Assembly (NCBI GenBank): GCA_035286745.1
Contig: DATECU010000062.1
Span: 1 to 18,446 of the forward strand
From: DATECU01 sp035286745
GTDB taxonomy: Bacteria > Acidobacteriota > Vicinamibacteria > Fen-336
Direction: 5' to 3'
DNA length: 18,446 bases
This document shows positions 7,272 to 14,928 of the stretch, one piece after another (position 1 is the stretch's first letter; every line of letters begins with the position of its first letter). The notes below the pieces were generated by a model. It made no database searches and had not been told where the DNA came from. It saw only the letters and a list, made by a program, of their open reading frames with translations. The position numbers were made by a program, and so were the translations under genes.

Positions 7272-8132
7272 GTGCACGAGATCCTGCAAAAGGACCTCCT
7301 GGCCCCTCGTGTGACCCGCTACCGGGTCCTCGCCCCGGAGGTGGCGCGGGCGCGGCGGGCGGGTCAGTTCGTCATCGTCAGGCCGCGGGACGATTCCGAA
7401 CGCATCCCCCTCACCATCGCCGATGGCGACGCCGAGACCGTCACTCTGGTGGTGCAGGAAGTGGGCAAGACCACGGCGGTGATGGCCGACATGGAGGCCG
7501 GCGAGTCGCTGGCCGACGTGTGCGGTCCCTTGGGGGAGCCCACCCGCATCCACCAAGTGGGAACCGTGGTGGTGGTGGGTGGAGGCATCGGCATCGCCCC
7601 CGCCCATCCCATCGCCCAGGCCCACAAGGCCGCCGGCAACCACGTGATCGCCATCTTGGGCGCCCGAAGCCGCGACCTCCTCATCATGGAAGAGGAGATG
7701 CAGCGAGCCTCCCACGAAACCGTGATCATGACCGACGACGGGAGCTACGGCGAAAAGGGCTTCGTGACCACGGCCCTCAAGCGGCTGATCGACGACGGGC
7801 GCCAGATCGCCGAGGTGGTGGCCATCGGTCCCGCCATCATGATGAAGATGGTCTCGCAACTCACGCGTGACTACGGCATTCCCACCCTGGTCAGTCTCAA
7901 CACCATCATGATCGACGGCACCGGTATGTGCGGCGGCTGCCGGGTCACCGTGGGGAACAAGACCAGGTTCGTGTGCGTCGACGGCCCCGAGTTCGACGGC
8001 CACCAGGTGGACTTCGATCTGATGATGCGGCGCCAGGCCATGTACAGCGAGCACGAGCGGCGGGCCTACGAGGAATACCAGCGGACCCACCGCTGCCGGC
8101 TGGATGCCCGGCTGGAGGCGGCACGCTCATGA
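7272..8132 (+). CDS. nfnA: NfnA: NADH-binding subunit of electron-bifurcating ferredoxin-NADP transhydrogenase
   Basis: The 286-residue product is a ferredoxin-NADP-reductase-type FAD/NAD protein. It shows the flavin-binding RIPLTIAD (44-51), the nucleotide-binding VVGGGIGIAPAHPIAQA (101-117) and a C-terminal [2Fe-2S] site with D215, C220, C223 and C235 (DGTGMCGGC ... FVC), which is the three-Cys-one-Asp arrangement known for NfnA. In characterised NfnAB the small subunit binds NADH and works with NfnB to couple NADH and reduced ferredoxin oxidation to NADP reduction. The start is GTG at 7272 with AGAGGA just upstream. The stop overlaps the nfnB start by four bases (ATGA), so translation is probably coupled. 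Single-subunit dihydroorotate-dehydrogenase-like electron-transfer proteins are related, but the adjacent nfnB settles the call. Confidence 0.92.
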   Translation: MHEILQKDLLAPRVTRYRVLAPEVARARRAGQFVIVRPRDDSERIPLTIADGDAETVTLVVQEVGKTTAVMADMEAGESLADVCGPLGEPTRIHQVGTVVVVGGGIGIAPAHPIAQAHKAAGNHVIAILGARSRDLLIMEEEMQRASHETVIMTDDGSYGEKGFVTTALKRLIDDGRQIAEVVAIGPAIMMKMVSQLTRDYGIPTLVSLNTIMIDGTGMCGGCRVTVGNKTRFVCVDGPEFDGHQVDFDLMMRRQAMYSEHERRAYEEYQRTHRCRLDARLEAARS

Positions 8133-9619
8133 GCGACTGGCGCGAGCGCAAGCTCAAGGAACGGCTCAAGCTCCCGCCGCAGCCCATGCCCGAGCAGCTC
8201 CCGGAAGCCCGGGTCAAGAACCAGGGTGAGGTGGCGCTCGGGCTCACCCCCGAACAGGCGATCGCCGAGGCCCAGCGCTGTCTCCAGTGCGACAAGGCCA
8301 AGTGCATTGCCGGCTGCCCGGTAGGCATCGACATTCCACGCTTCATCGCTGCGATCGCGGATGGGGATTTCGGAGCTGCCGCCGCGGCGGTGCGGGAGAA
8401 GAACCTGCTGCCGGCCATCTGCGGGCGGGTGTGCCCGCAGGAGGACCAGTGCCAGGTGGTGTGCGCGGTCACCAAGGCCCTGAAGTCGGTGGAGAAGTCG
8501 GTCTCCATCGGCCGGCTGGAGCGCTTCGTCGCCGACTGGGAGCGGGAGCGGGGAGCCATCGAGATCCCGGCTCTGCCGCCGCCTACCGGTAGACGGGTAG
8601 CGGTGGTGGGCTCCGGGCCCGCCGGCCTGACGGTGGCTGGAGACCTGATCCGGCTGGGCCACGCGGTCACCGTGTTCGAGGCCCTGCACCGGGCCGGAGG
8701 GGTGCTGATCTACGGCATTCCCGAGTTCCGGCTGCCCAAGGAGATCGTCCAGAAAGAGGTCGACTACCTGGAGCGCCTGGGAGTGGAGTTCCGCTACAAC
8801 TGGGTGGTGGGGAAGACGGTGGGGCTCGCTTGCCTCCTGGACGACGGCTACGACGCCATCTTCCTGGGGACCGGCGCCGGCCTTCCCAACTTCCTGGACG
8901 TCCCCGGCGAGAACCTGTGCGGCGTCTACTCGGCTAACGAGTACCTGACGCGCACCAACCTGATGCGCGCCTTCGACTACGGGATCGCCGATACCCCGCT
9001 GGCCCAGAGCCGCCACGTCGCGGTGGTGGGCGGCGGCAACGTGGCCATGGACGGAGCCCGCATGGCCCGTCGGGTGGGCGCGGAGTCGGTCACCATCGTC
9101 TACCGGCGCTCCGAGAAGGAGATGCCGGCTCGGCTCGAAGAGGTCCACCACGCCAAGGAAGAGGGCATCGTCTTCGAGCTTCTGCAAAACCCCACCCGCA
9201 TCCTGGGCGATGAGCGAGGGTGGGTGACGGGCATGGAAGTGCAGCGGATGGAGCTGGGCGAGCCCGACGCCAGCGGCCGGCGCCGGCCGGTGCCGATCGC
9301 GGGCAGCGAGCGGGTGCTGGCGGTGGACACCGTGATCATCGCCGTCGGCAACCAGCCCAACCCCCTCATCGCCAAGACGACCCCCGCGATCCGCACCACG
9401 CGCTGGGGCGGGATCGTCGTCGACCCTACGACCCAGCGCACGTCCCTGAAGGGCGTTTTCGCCGGGGGCGATGTCGTGTTGGGAGCGGCCACGGTGATCC
9501 TTGCCATGGGCGAGGGGCGTCGTGCCGCCCAGGCCATACATCAGTACCTCGAAGACGAGGATTGGACGGGAGCGCCCGAGCCGGCGGCGCTGCTGGAGCA
9601 TGCGGTCCAGAACGCCTGA
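8129..9619 (+). CDS. nfnB: NfnB: NADPH-binding, bifurcating-flavin subunit (GltD/GltA-like)
   Basis: The 496-residue product has the glutamate-synthase-small-subunit fold. An N-terminal iron-sulfur domain carries C51, C54, C59, C63 (CLQCDKAKCIAGCP) and C98, C102, C108, C112 (CGRVCPQEDQCQVVC). It is followed by an FAD motif VAVVGSGPAGL (157-167), GGVLIYGIPEFRLPK, an NADP motif VAVVGGGNVAMDGARMARR, and a C-terminal GVFAGGDVVLGAATVILAMG for flavin binding. Similar proteins act as the beta subunit of NADPH-glutamate synthase. Here the partner is nfnA and no GltB-like large subunit is nearby, so the bifurcating transhydrogenase role is favoured. The start is fixed by the four-base overlap with nfnA. 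The open frame extends upstream to 7928, but that region is a shadow of nfnA. Confidence 0.92.
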   Translation: MSDWRERKLKERLKLPPQPMPEQLPEARVKNQGEVALGLTPEQAIAEAQRCLQCDKAKCIAGCPVGIDIPRFIAAIADGDFGAAAAAVREKNLLPAICGRVCPQEDQCQVVCAVTKALKSVEKSVSIGRLERFVADWERERGAIEIPALPPPTGRRVAVVGSGPAGLTVAGDLIRLGHAVTVFEALHRAGGVLIYGIPEFRLPKEIVQKEVDYLERLGVEFRYNWVVGKTVGLACLLDDGYDAIFLGTGAGLPNFLDVPGENLCGVYSANEYLTRTNLMRAFDYGIADTPLAQSRHVAVVGGGNVAMDGARMARRVGAESVTIVYRRSEKEMPARLEEVHHAKEEGIVFELLQNPTRILGDERGWVTGMEVQRMELGEPDASGRRRPVPIAGSERVLAVDTVIIAVGNQPNPLIAKTTPAIRTTRWGGIVVDPTTQRTSLKGVFAGGDVVLGAATVILAMGEGRRAAQAIHQYLEDEDWTGAPEPAALLEHAVQNA

Positions 9620-9669
9620 CCCGACCGGGTCCGCACTTTTTCTGCTGCAAGGCTGTTCGTTCTAGCCTA

Positions 9670-9685
9670 ACTGGAGGGAACCAGT
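9670..9685 (+). promoter_or_regulatory. Small hairpin enclosing the gdhA ribosome-binding site
   Basis: ACTGG (9670-9674) and CCAGT (9681-9685) are perfect inverted repeats with the loop AGGGAA. The Shine-Dalgarno sequence GGAGGG spans one stem arm and the loop, and the ATG begins two bases later. A five-pair stem is weak but could modulate gdhA translation relative to nfnAB. Confidence 0.35.
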
Positions 9686-9686
9686 C

Positions 9687-11048
9687 ATGAAGGAATACGT
9701 CGCCTCGCTGATGGCCGAGGTGAAAGCCAAGAACCCTGCCGAACCCGAGTTTCACCAGGCCGTCCAGGAGGTGGCCGAGTCGTTGGCCCTGGTCCTGGAG
9801 CGCCACCCGGAGTACCGGCACGCCCGGGTGCTGGAGCGGATCATCGAGCCGGAGCGAGTCATGATGTTCCGGGTACCCTGGCTCGACGATCAGGGCCGGG
9901 TGCAGATCAACCGCGGTTTCCGCATCGAGATGAACAGCGCCATCGGTCCCTACAAGGGCGGGCTGCGCTTTCACCCCTCGGTCAACCTGGGCATCCTGAA
10001 GTTCCTGGCCTTCGAGCAGGTCTTCAAGAACTCGCTGACCACGCTGCCCATGGGCGGCGGCAAGGGCGGCAGCGACTTCGACCCCAAGGGCAAGAGCGAC
10101 AACGAGGTCATGAAGTTCTGCCAGAGCTTCATGAGCGAGTTGGCGCGCCACATCGGCCCCAACACCGACGTGCCGGCGGGGGACATCGGCGTGGGCGGTC
10201 GCGAAATCGGCTTCCTGTTCGGCCAGTACAAGAGGCTCCGGAACGAGTTCACCGGGGTGCTGACCGGCAAGGGCCTGAACTGGGGCGGTTCGCTGATCCG
10301 GCCCGAGGCCACCGGCTACGGCTGCGTCTACTTCGCCGCCGAGATGCTGGCCACTCGCAAGCAGACCCTGGAGGGCAAGAAGTGCCTGGTCTCCGGGAGC
10401 GGCAACGTGTCCCAGTACACCATCGAGAAGCTGCTCGCCCTGGGGGCCAAGCCGCTCACCGTTTCCGACTCCGCGGGCTACATCTACGACGAGGCGGGCA
10501 TCGACAAGGACAAGCTGGCCTTCATGATGGACCTCAAGAACGTGAAGCGCGGCCGCATCAAGGAGTACGCCGACAAGTACAAGAGCGCGGTCTACACGCC
10601 GGTCGACGCCAAGCTCGACTACAACCCGCTCTGGAACCACAAGGCCGACTGCGCCTTCCCCAGCGCGACCCAGAACGAGATTGGCGGCAAGGACGCGGCC
10701 AACCTGCTGAAGAACGGCGTGTACGTGATCGGCGAGGGCGCCAACATGCCGACCACCATCGAGGGCGTCAACAAGTTCCTGGACGCCAAGATCCTGTACG
10801 GCCCCGGCAAGGCCGCCAACGCCGGCGGCGTGGCCACCTCCGGCCTCGAGATGTCCCAGAACAGCATGCGTTATTCGTGGACCCGGGAAGAGGTCGACAA
10901 CCGGCTGCACCTCATCATGAAGAGCATCCACAAGGCCTGCGTGGAGACCGCCGACCGCTTCGGTTGCCCCGGCAACTACGTGAACGGCGCCAACATCGCC
11001 GGCTTCCTGAAGGTCGCCGACGCCATGCTCGACCAGGGTCTGGTGTAG
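9687..11048 (+). CDS. gdhA: NADP-type glutamate dehydrogenase
   Basis: The 453-residue product has the length and motifs of the hexameric GdhA family: FRIEMNSAIGPYKGGLRFHP (substrate Lys region), LPMGGGKGGSDFDPKGKS (catalytic Lys region), DVPAGDIGVGGREIGFLFGQ, the dinucleotide-binding CLVSGSGNVSQYTIEKL, and GEGANMPTT. It catalyses 2-oxoglutarate + ammonium + NADPH = glutamate + NADP in the cytoplasm; the NADP preference is inferred from overall similarity to the biosynthetic type. The ATG at 9687 has GGAGGG at 9672-9677. It follows nfnB by 67 bases with no clear terminator in between and is closed by the hairpin at 11064-11092, so co-transcription with ferredoxin-nfnAB is likely and would place an NADPH source beside an NADPH consumer. 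Confidence 0.95.
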   Translation: MKEYVASLMAEVKAKNPAEPEFHQAVQEVAESLALVLERHPEYRHARVLERIIEPERVMMFRVPWLDDQGRVQINRGFRIEMNSAIGPYKGGLRFHPSVNLGILKFLAFEQVFKNSLTTLPMGGGKGGSDFDPKGKSDNEVMKFCQSFMSELARHIGPNTDVPAGDIGVGGREIGFLFGQYKRLRNEFTGVLTGKGLNWGGSLIRPEATGYGCVYFAAEMLATRKQTLEGKKCLVSGSGNVSQYTIEKLLALGAKPLTVSDSAGYIYDEAGIDKDKLAFMMDLKNVKRGRIKEYADKYKSAVYTPVDAKLDYNPLWNHKADCAFPSATQNEIGGKDAANLLKNGVYVIGEGANMPTTIEGVNKFLDAKILYGPGKAANAGGVATSGLEMSQNSMRYSWTREEVDNRLHLIMKSIHKACVETADRFGCPGNYVNGANIAGFLKVADAMLDQGLV

Positions 11049-11063
11049 CTTCCCCCTTTCCGA

Positions 11064-11092
11064 CCCGGCGCCCCCGAACGCGGGGCGCCGGG
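11064..11092 (+). terminator. Strong GC hairpin after gdhA
   Basis: cccggcgcccc (11064-11074) pairs perfectly over 11 bp with ggggcgccggg (11082-11092) around a seven-base loop, 15 bases after the gdhA stop. No T-run follows, so classical intrinsic termination is incomplete. The stability and position still point to the 3' end of the fdx-nfnAB-gdhA transcript. Confidence 0.6.
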
Positions 11093-11114
11093 CGTATCCT
11101 TCCCGTAGACCATC

Positions 11115-14075
11115 ATGACCAGCGCTGGGGCCAGGGGGCGGTTTCGTCCGGGGAGGGTCCACGACTTCCACGACCTGATGCAGCACCGGGTCATGGACGT
11201 GCTGCTGGTCGCCAGCCCCTACGACTCCTTTCTGCTGGAAGAGGCCGGCGAGCTCTCCGAGCGGATGCTGGGGGAGTTCCGGAACCTCGACCTCCACTAC
11301 GGCCCGGGCCTCACCCGCGTCTCGACCGGGGCCGAGGCGCTGGCGGTGGTCAAGCAGCAGCGCCGCTTCAACCTCATCCTCACCACCGTCCACGTGGGCG
11401 ACATGAACGCCGCCGAGCTGGCGCGCCGGGTGCGCCAGGAAGGGCTGGACACGCCGGTGGTGCTGCTCGCCTACGACAACCGCGAGCTCAAGGACTTCGT
11501 GGCCCGGCGCGACGTGTCCGCGCTCGACCGCTCCTTCCTCTGGCAGGGCGACGCCCGCATCCTGCTCGCCATCGTCAAGTACGTCGAGGACAAGCTGAAC
11601 GCGGCCCACGACACCGCCACCGGCGGCGTCCAGGTGATCCTGCTGGTCGAGGACAACGTCCGCTTCTACTCTTCCTTCCTGCCCACCATCTATGCCGAGC
11701 TGCTCACCCAGTCCCAGCGCTTGATCTCCGAGGGCATGAACCTGGCCGACAAGATCCTGCGCATGCGGGCCCGGCCCAAGATCCTACTCTGCGGCACCTT
11801 CGAGGAGGCCTGGGCCGCTTTCGAAGCCTATCGTGAGGTGCTGCTGGGCGTGATCTCCGACATCGAGTTCCCCCGGGACGGCCGGAACTGCCGTGACGCG
11901 GGGATCGAGCTGGCCCGCTCGATCCGCGGCCCCTGGCCCGACGTGCCGGTCCTGCTCCAGTCCTCACGGCCGCAGAACGAGGCTCTGGCGCGGGAGGCGG
12001 GCGCCGACTTCCTGCTCAAGGGCTCGCCCCTCTTGCTGCACGACCTGCGGCGCTTCATGACCACCAACTTCGGCTTCGGCGACTTCGTGTTCCGCCTGCC
12101 CGATCGGACCGAGGTGGGACGCGCGTCGGACCTCAGGGGGCTGGAAGAGGCCCTTCGCGCGGTGCCGGCGGCCAGCGTTGCCTACCACGCCCAACGAAAC
12201 CACTTCTCGAAGTGGCTGAAGGCTCGCACCGAGTTCGCGCTGGCCCACGACCTCCGGCCTCGCAAGGTCTCGGACTTCAAGACGGTGGAGGATCTGCGGC
12301 AAAACCTGATCGGCTCCATCGCCGACTATCGCCGGGAGCGCGGCCACGTGGTGGTCGCCGACTTCGATCGGCATACGTTTGACGCCAGCGGCGACTTCTA
12401 CCGCATCGGCGGCGGCAGTCTGGGCGGCAAGGCCCGTGGTCTCACCTTCGCGCGCCGCCTCCTGGCCGAGTGGCGGATCAACCAGGGGCGGGACAAGGTG
12501 CAGGTGGCGGTACCGCCCTCGGCGGTGGTGGGCACCGACGTCTTCGACCGCTTCCTGGACGACAACGACCTCCGCGATTTCGCCATCGCCGAGGAGGACG
12601 ACGCCGTCATCCTCCGCCGCTTCGCCGAGGCCCCCTTCCCCGGGGAGACCCGGCGCGACCTCGCCGCCTACCTGGAGCGGGTCCGCTATCCCCTGGCCGT
12701 GCGCTCCTCGAGCATCCTGGAAGACTCGCAGTACCAGCCCTTCACCGGCGTGTACGAGACCTACATGCTGGCCAACAACCACCCCTTCCTCGACGTGCGC
12801 CTCGACCAGCTCGTCCTGGCCGTCAAACGCGTCTACGCTTCCACCTTCTCCCGCCACGCCAAGGCCTACCTCCGGGCCACCCCCTACCGGCTGGAGGAGG
12901 AGAAGATGGCGGTTCTGCTGCAGAAGATCGTGGGCGCGGCCCACGGCAGCCGCTTCTATCCCGACTTCGCCGGTGTGGTGCGCTCGCATAACTTCTACCC
13001 GGCGGCCCCGCTCAAGGCCGACGACGGCATCGCCGCGGTCAGCCTGGGCCTGGGCCGCACCGTGGTGGAGGGCGGCAACTGCCTGCGCTTCAGCCCTCGT
13101 TATCCGCGCCATCTTATCCAGTTCTCGTCGGTGGCCGACATCCTGAGAAACACCCAACGCGACTTCTGGGCTCTTGACCTGGGCGGAGACGGCCCCGACG
13201 GGGTGCTGATGAGCGAGACCCGGTACAGCCTGGAAGACGCCGAAGCCGACGGCACGCTGGCGGCCCTGGGCTCCACCTACTCCGCCGAGAACGACGCCAT
13301 CTACGACGGCATTTCGCGGGCCGGCCTCCGGGTCGTCAGCTTCGCCTCCGTCCTCAAGCATGGCGCCTTTCCCCTGGCCGAGATCCTGGAGCACCTGATG
13401 GAGATGGGGCGCTGGGGCGTCAACGCTCCGGTGGAGCTGGAGTTCGCCGTCAACCTCTCGGTGCCGCCGGGCGCGCCCAAGGAGTTCGGCTTCTTGCAGA
13501 TGCGACCGCTCGCCCTCTCTCGCGAGACCGAGGAACTGGAGCTGGGCGAGGTGGCGCCCGAGAACCTCATCTGCCGCAGCGCGCACGTCCTCGGAAACGG
13601 GAAGACCGAGGTCCACGACCTGGTGGTGGTGGACTTCCATCGCTTCGACCGAGCCCAGAGCCCGGAGACCGCGCAGGCCGTGGCCCGCTTCAACGCCGAG
13701 CTGCTGGCCTCCGGCACCCCTTACGTCCTGGTCGGCGTGGGCCGCTGGGGGTCCCGGGACCCGTGGTTAGGCATTCCGGTGGCCTGGGACCAGATCTCGG
13801 GCGCGCGGGTCATCGTGGAAGCCGGCTTCAAGGACTTCAAGGTCACTCCCTCGCAGGGCAGCCACTTCTTCCAGAACCTGACCTCGTTCAACGTCGGCTA
13901 CTTCACCGTCAACCCCGACGCCGGCGACGGCTTCGTGGACTGGGACTTCCTGGCTGGCCAGCCCGCGGCCGGCGAGTCCGCATGCGTCAGGCACCTGCGT
14001 TTCCCGCGCCCGGTGATGATCAAGATGAACGGCAAGGCCAACCAGGGCGTGATCGTCAAGCCCGACCTTGGCTGA
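11115..14075 (+). CDS. Two receiver-like domains fused to a PPDK/PEP-synthase-type ATP-binding domain
   Basis: The 986-residue product is of unknown function. Residues 27-160 look like a receiver fold in which the phospho-acceptor position is replaced (NLILTTVHVGDM). Residues 172-315 form a second receiver with acidic VEDN (178-181), a phosphorylatable-looking D249 (VISDIEF), S283 (VLLQSS) and K302 (FLLKGSP). Residues about 430-815 match the PEP-synthase/PPDK ATP-grasp domain: GGGSLGGKARGLTFARRLL, YPLAVRSSSILEDSQYQPF with TGVYETYML, a conserved DFAGVVRS, and the metal-binding end FGFLQMRPL. The swivelling-His and PEP-binding domains of true PEP synthase are missing; an unassigned C-terminal domain (about 825-986) contains GVGRWGSRDPWLGIP and PSQGSHFFQNLTSFNVGYFT. 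No good ribosome-binding site precedes the ATG at 11115; an ATG at 11178 is possible. It follows the gdhA terminator and appears to be its own unit. Confidence 0.85.
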   Translation: MTSAGARGRFRPGRVHDFHDLMQHRVMDVLLVASPYDSFLLEEAGELSERMLGEFRNLDLHYGPGLTRVSTGAEALAVVKQQRRFNLILTTVHVGDMNAAELARRVRQEGLDTPVVLLAYDNRELKDFVARRDVSALDRSFLWQGDARILLAIVKYVEDKLNAAHDTATGGVQVILLVEDNVRFYSSFLPTIYAELLTQSQRLISEGMNLADKILRMRARPKILLCGTFEEAWAAFEAYREVLLGVISDIEFPRDGRNCRDAGIELARSIRGPWPDVPVLLQSSRPQNEALAREAGADFLLKGSPLLLHDLRRFMTTNFGFGDFVFRLPDRTEVGRASDLRGLEEALRAVPAASVAYHAQRNHFSKWLKARTEFALAHDLRPRKVSDFKTVEDLRQNLIGSIADYRRERGHVVVADFDRHTFDASGDFYRIGGGSLGGKARGLTFARRLLAEWRINQGRDKVQVAVPPSAVVGTDVFDRFLDDNDLRDFAIAEEDDAVILRRFAEAPFPGETRRDLAAYLERVRYPLAVRSSSILEDSQYQPFTGVYETYMLANNHPFLDVRLDQLVLAVKRVYASTFSRHAKAYLRATPYRLEEEKMAVLLQKIVGAAHGSRFYPDFAGVVRSHNFYPAAPLKADDGIAAVSLGLGRTVVEGGNCLRFSPRYPRHLIQFSSVADILRNTQRDFWALDLGGDGPDGVLMSETRYSLEDAEADGTLAALGSTYSAENDAIYDGISRAGLRVVSFASVLKHGAFPLAEILEHLMEMGRWGVNAPVELEFAVNLSVPPGAPKEFGFLQMRPLALSRETEELELGEVAPENLICRSAHVLGNGKTEVHDLVVVDFHRFDRAQSPETAQAVARFNAELLASGTPYVLVGVGRWGSRDPWLGIPVAWDQISGARVIVEAGFKDFKVTPSQGSHFFQNLTSFNVGYFTVNPDAGDGFVDWDFLAGQPAAGESACVRHLRFPRPVMIKMNGKANQGVIVKPDLG

Positions 14076-14168
14076 GAACGGCCACGGCCACCACCGGGAC
14101 ACCAGGGCAGCGGCATCATTCGCCAGCGACCGTCGGATGGCGCTACGATACCTCCCTGGAGGTGGCTC

Positions 14169-14372
14169 TTGAAGCTCAAGGTGGTGCTGGAACCCAGTGA
14201 GGAGGGGGGGTACACCGCCTCTGTGCCTGCCCTCCCCGGGTGCATCAGCGAGGGGGACACAATGGAGGAGGCCGTCGCCAACATCCGGGAGGCCATCGAG
14301 CTCTACCTTGAGCCTCAGGACGCGGACCCGGTTGGCAGGGAGGGTGTGGAGATCCTCGAGCTGACGGTGTGA
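14169..14372 (+). CDS. hicB: HicB-family antitoxin
   Basis: The 67-residue product has the partial-RNase-H-like HicB fold: KLKVVLEPSEEGGYTASVPA, then LPGCISEGDTMEEAVANIRE and AIELYLE. This short type lacks a C-terminal DNA-binding domain. It should bind and neutralise HicA, encoded directly downstream. The start is TTG at 14169, supported by GGAGGTGG from 14158 with suitable spacing. The antitoxin-first order differs from the E. coli hicAB order but is common for short HicB proteins. It lies 93 bases after the receiver/ATP-grasp gene. Confidence 0.88.
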   Translation: MKLKVVLEPSEEGGYTASVPALPGCISEGDTMEEAVANIREAIELYLEPQDADPVGREGVEILELTV

Positions 14373-14599
14373 GCAAGGTCCCGTCCCTCAACTACGCGGA
14401 AATCCTGTCCGCTCTTGAAAGGGACGGATGGAGTGCGGTGAGGCAGAAAGGAAGCCACATTCGTCTTGAGAAGAGACTGCCCACCGGACTCCTCAAGCTG
14501 ACCGTGCCTGCTCACAAGCCGGTGAAGCGGTCCACGCTGGCGCACATCCTGAAGCAGGCCCGGCTGACTCCAGCGAGATTCCTCGATCTGTTGGGGTAG
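14369..14599 (+). CDS. hicA: HicA-family mRNA interferase toxin
   Basis: The 76-residue product carries the double-stranded-RNA-binding-like HicA fold: NYAEILSALERDGWSAVRQK, GSHIRLEKR with the catalytic His30, then LTVPAHKPVKRSTLAHILKQ. Family members cut mRNA and tmRNA when free of HicB. The GTG start at 14369 overlaps the hicB stop by four bases (GTGA), implying coupled translation. All expected residues are present, so the pair looks functional. It marks the left side of the defence-rich stretch that continues into the CRISPR-Cas genes. Confidence 0.9.
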   Translation: MSKVPSLNYAEILSALERDGWSAVRQKGSHIRLEKRLPTGLLKLTVPAHKPVKRSTLAHILKQARLTPARFLDLLG

Positions 14600-14928
14600 C
14601 TGCCCGCCCTTCTCCCGTGGCTCGTTGCGGTCCCTTCGTGACGGCCGCGCGAGCAGGCAAGCAGGCTGGAGCGCGGGATACTCCCTCTCAGGCGGGCCGA
14701 GCGAGGCAAGCCCACGGGTCCTCAATGAGCCAGCGTGCCTTCTCGTCTCCGGTCCTGACCGCCACCGCCGCAGGGGCGCAGGGGCGGGGGAGGGCCTGGC
14801 GACTGACCGCTGGTCGCTGTTTGCCCCTCGCTTGCGCCTTCCTGCGTCACGTTCCCCGTGAACGCCGAGGCCCGATTGCGTGGGCTTCCTATCCACTGTG
14901 GTATCCTCCGGGCGGTCGTCCCCAACCC
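14600..14928. other. 329-base gap between hicA and the WYL regulator
   Basis: No credible coding frame is seen; an open frame continuous with the WYL gene exists from 14617 but has no family resemblance and no ribosome-binding site. Around 14797-14818 a short heptad-like stretch (gactgaccgctggtcgctg) faintly recalls the dispersed repeats near 3.5 and 6.7 kb. The right end holds the promoter at 14876-14904. No tRNA or terminator hairpin was recognised. Confidence 0.5.
14876..14904 (+). promoter_or_regulatory. Candidate sigma-70 promoter of the WYL regulator
   Basis: TTGCGT (14876-14881) and TGGTAT (14899-14904) are 17 bases apart and end 24 bases before the ATG at 14929. Transcription would start around 14911, giving a leader of only about 18 bases, and no clear ribosome-binding site lies in it. 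The position independently supports the chosen start of the regulator. Confidence 0.45.

Noticed and set aside
8129..9619. Glutamate synthase small subunit (gltD)
   Set aside because: The fold is shared, but no large glutamate synthase subunit is adjacent, while an nfnA with the diagnostic Asp/Cys3 [2Fe-2S] site overlaps the gene by four bases.
9618..9641. GACCCG-AC-CGGGTC followed by TTTTT after nfnB, as a terminator
   Set aside because: The loop is only two bases, the stem overlaps the nfnB stop codon and the T-run is five bases further on. At most it is a weak attenuator, so gdhA is kept in the operon.
9426..11609. 727-codon minus-strand open frame
   Set aside because: It runs antisense across nfnB, gdhA and the ATP-grasp gene, all of which have strong family matches. 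Its sequence is repetitive Val/Leu/Ala/His and matches nothing recognised.
10382..11836. 484-codon plus-strand open frame overlapping gdhA
   Set aside because: It is a frame-shifted reading of gdhA and the next gene, rich in Arg/Pro/Gly. It spans the terminator hairpin and has no family resemblance.
11964..13640. 558-codon minus-strand open frame
   Set aside because: It is antisense to the receiver/ATP-grasp gene, has no motif of its own and shows the composition of a codon-mirror frame.
14617..14928. N-terminal extension of the WYL protein in the open frame
   Set aside because: The residues are not family-like, the promoter lies inside this stretch, and the winged helix starts shortly after the ATG at 14929.
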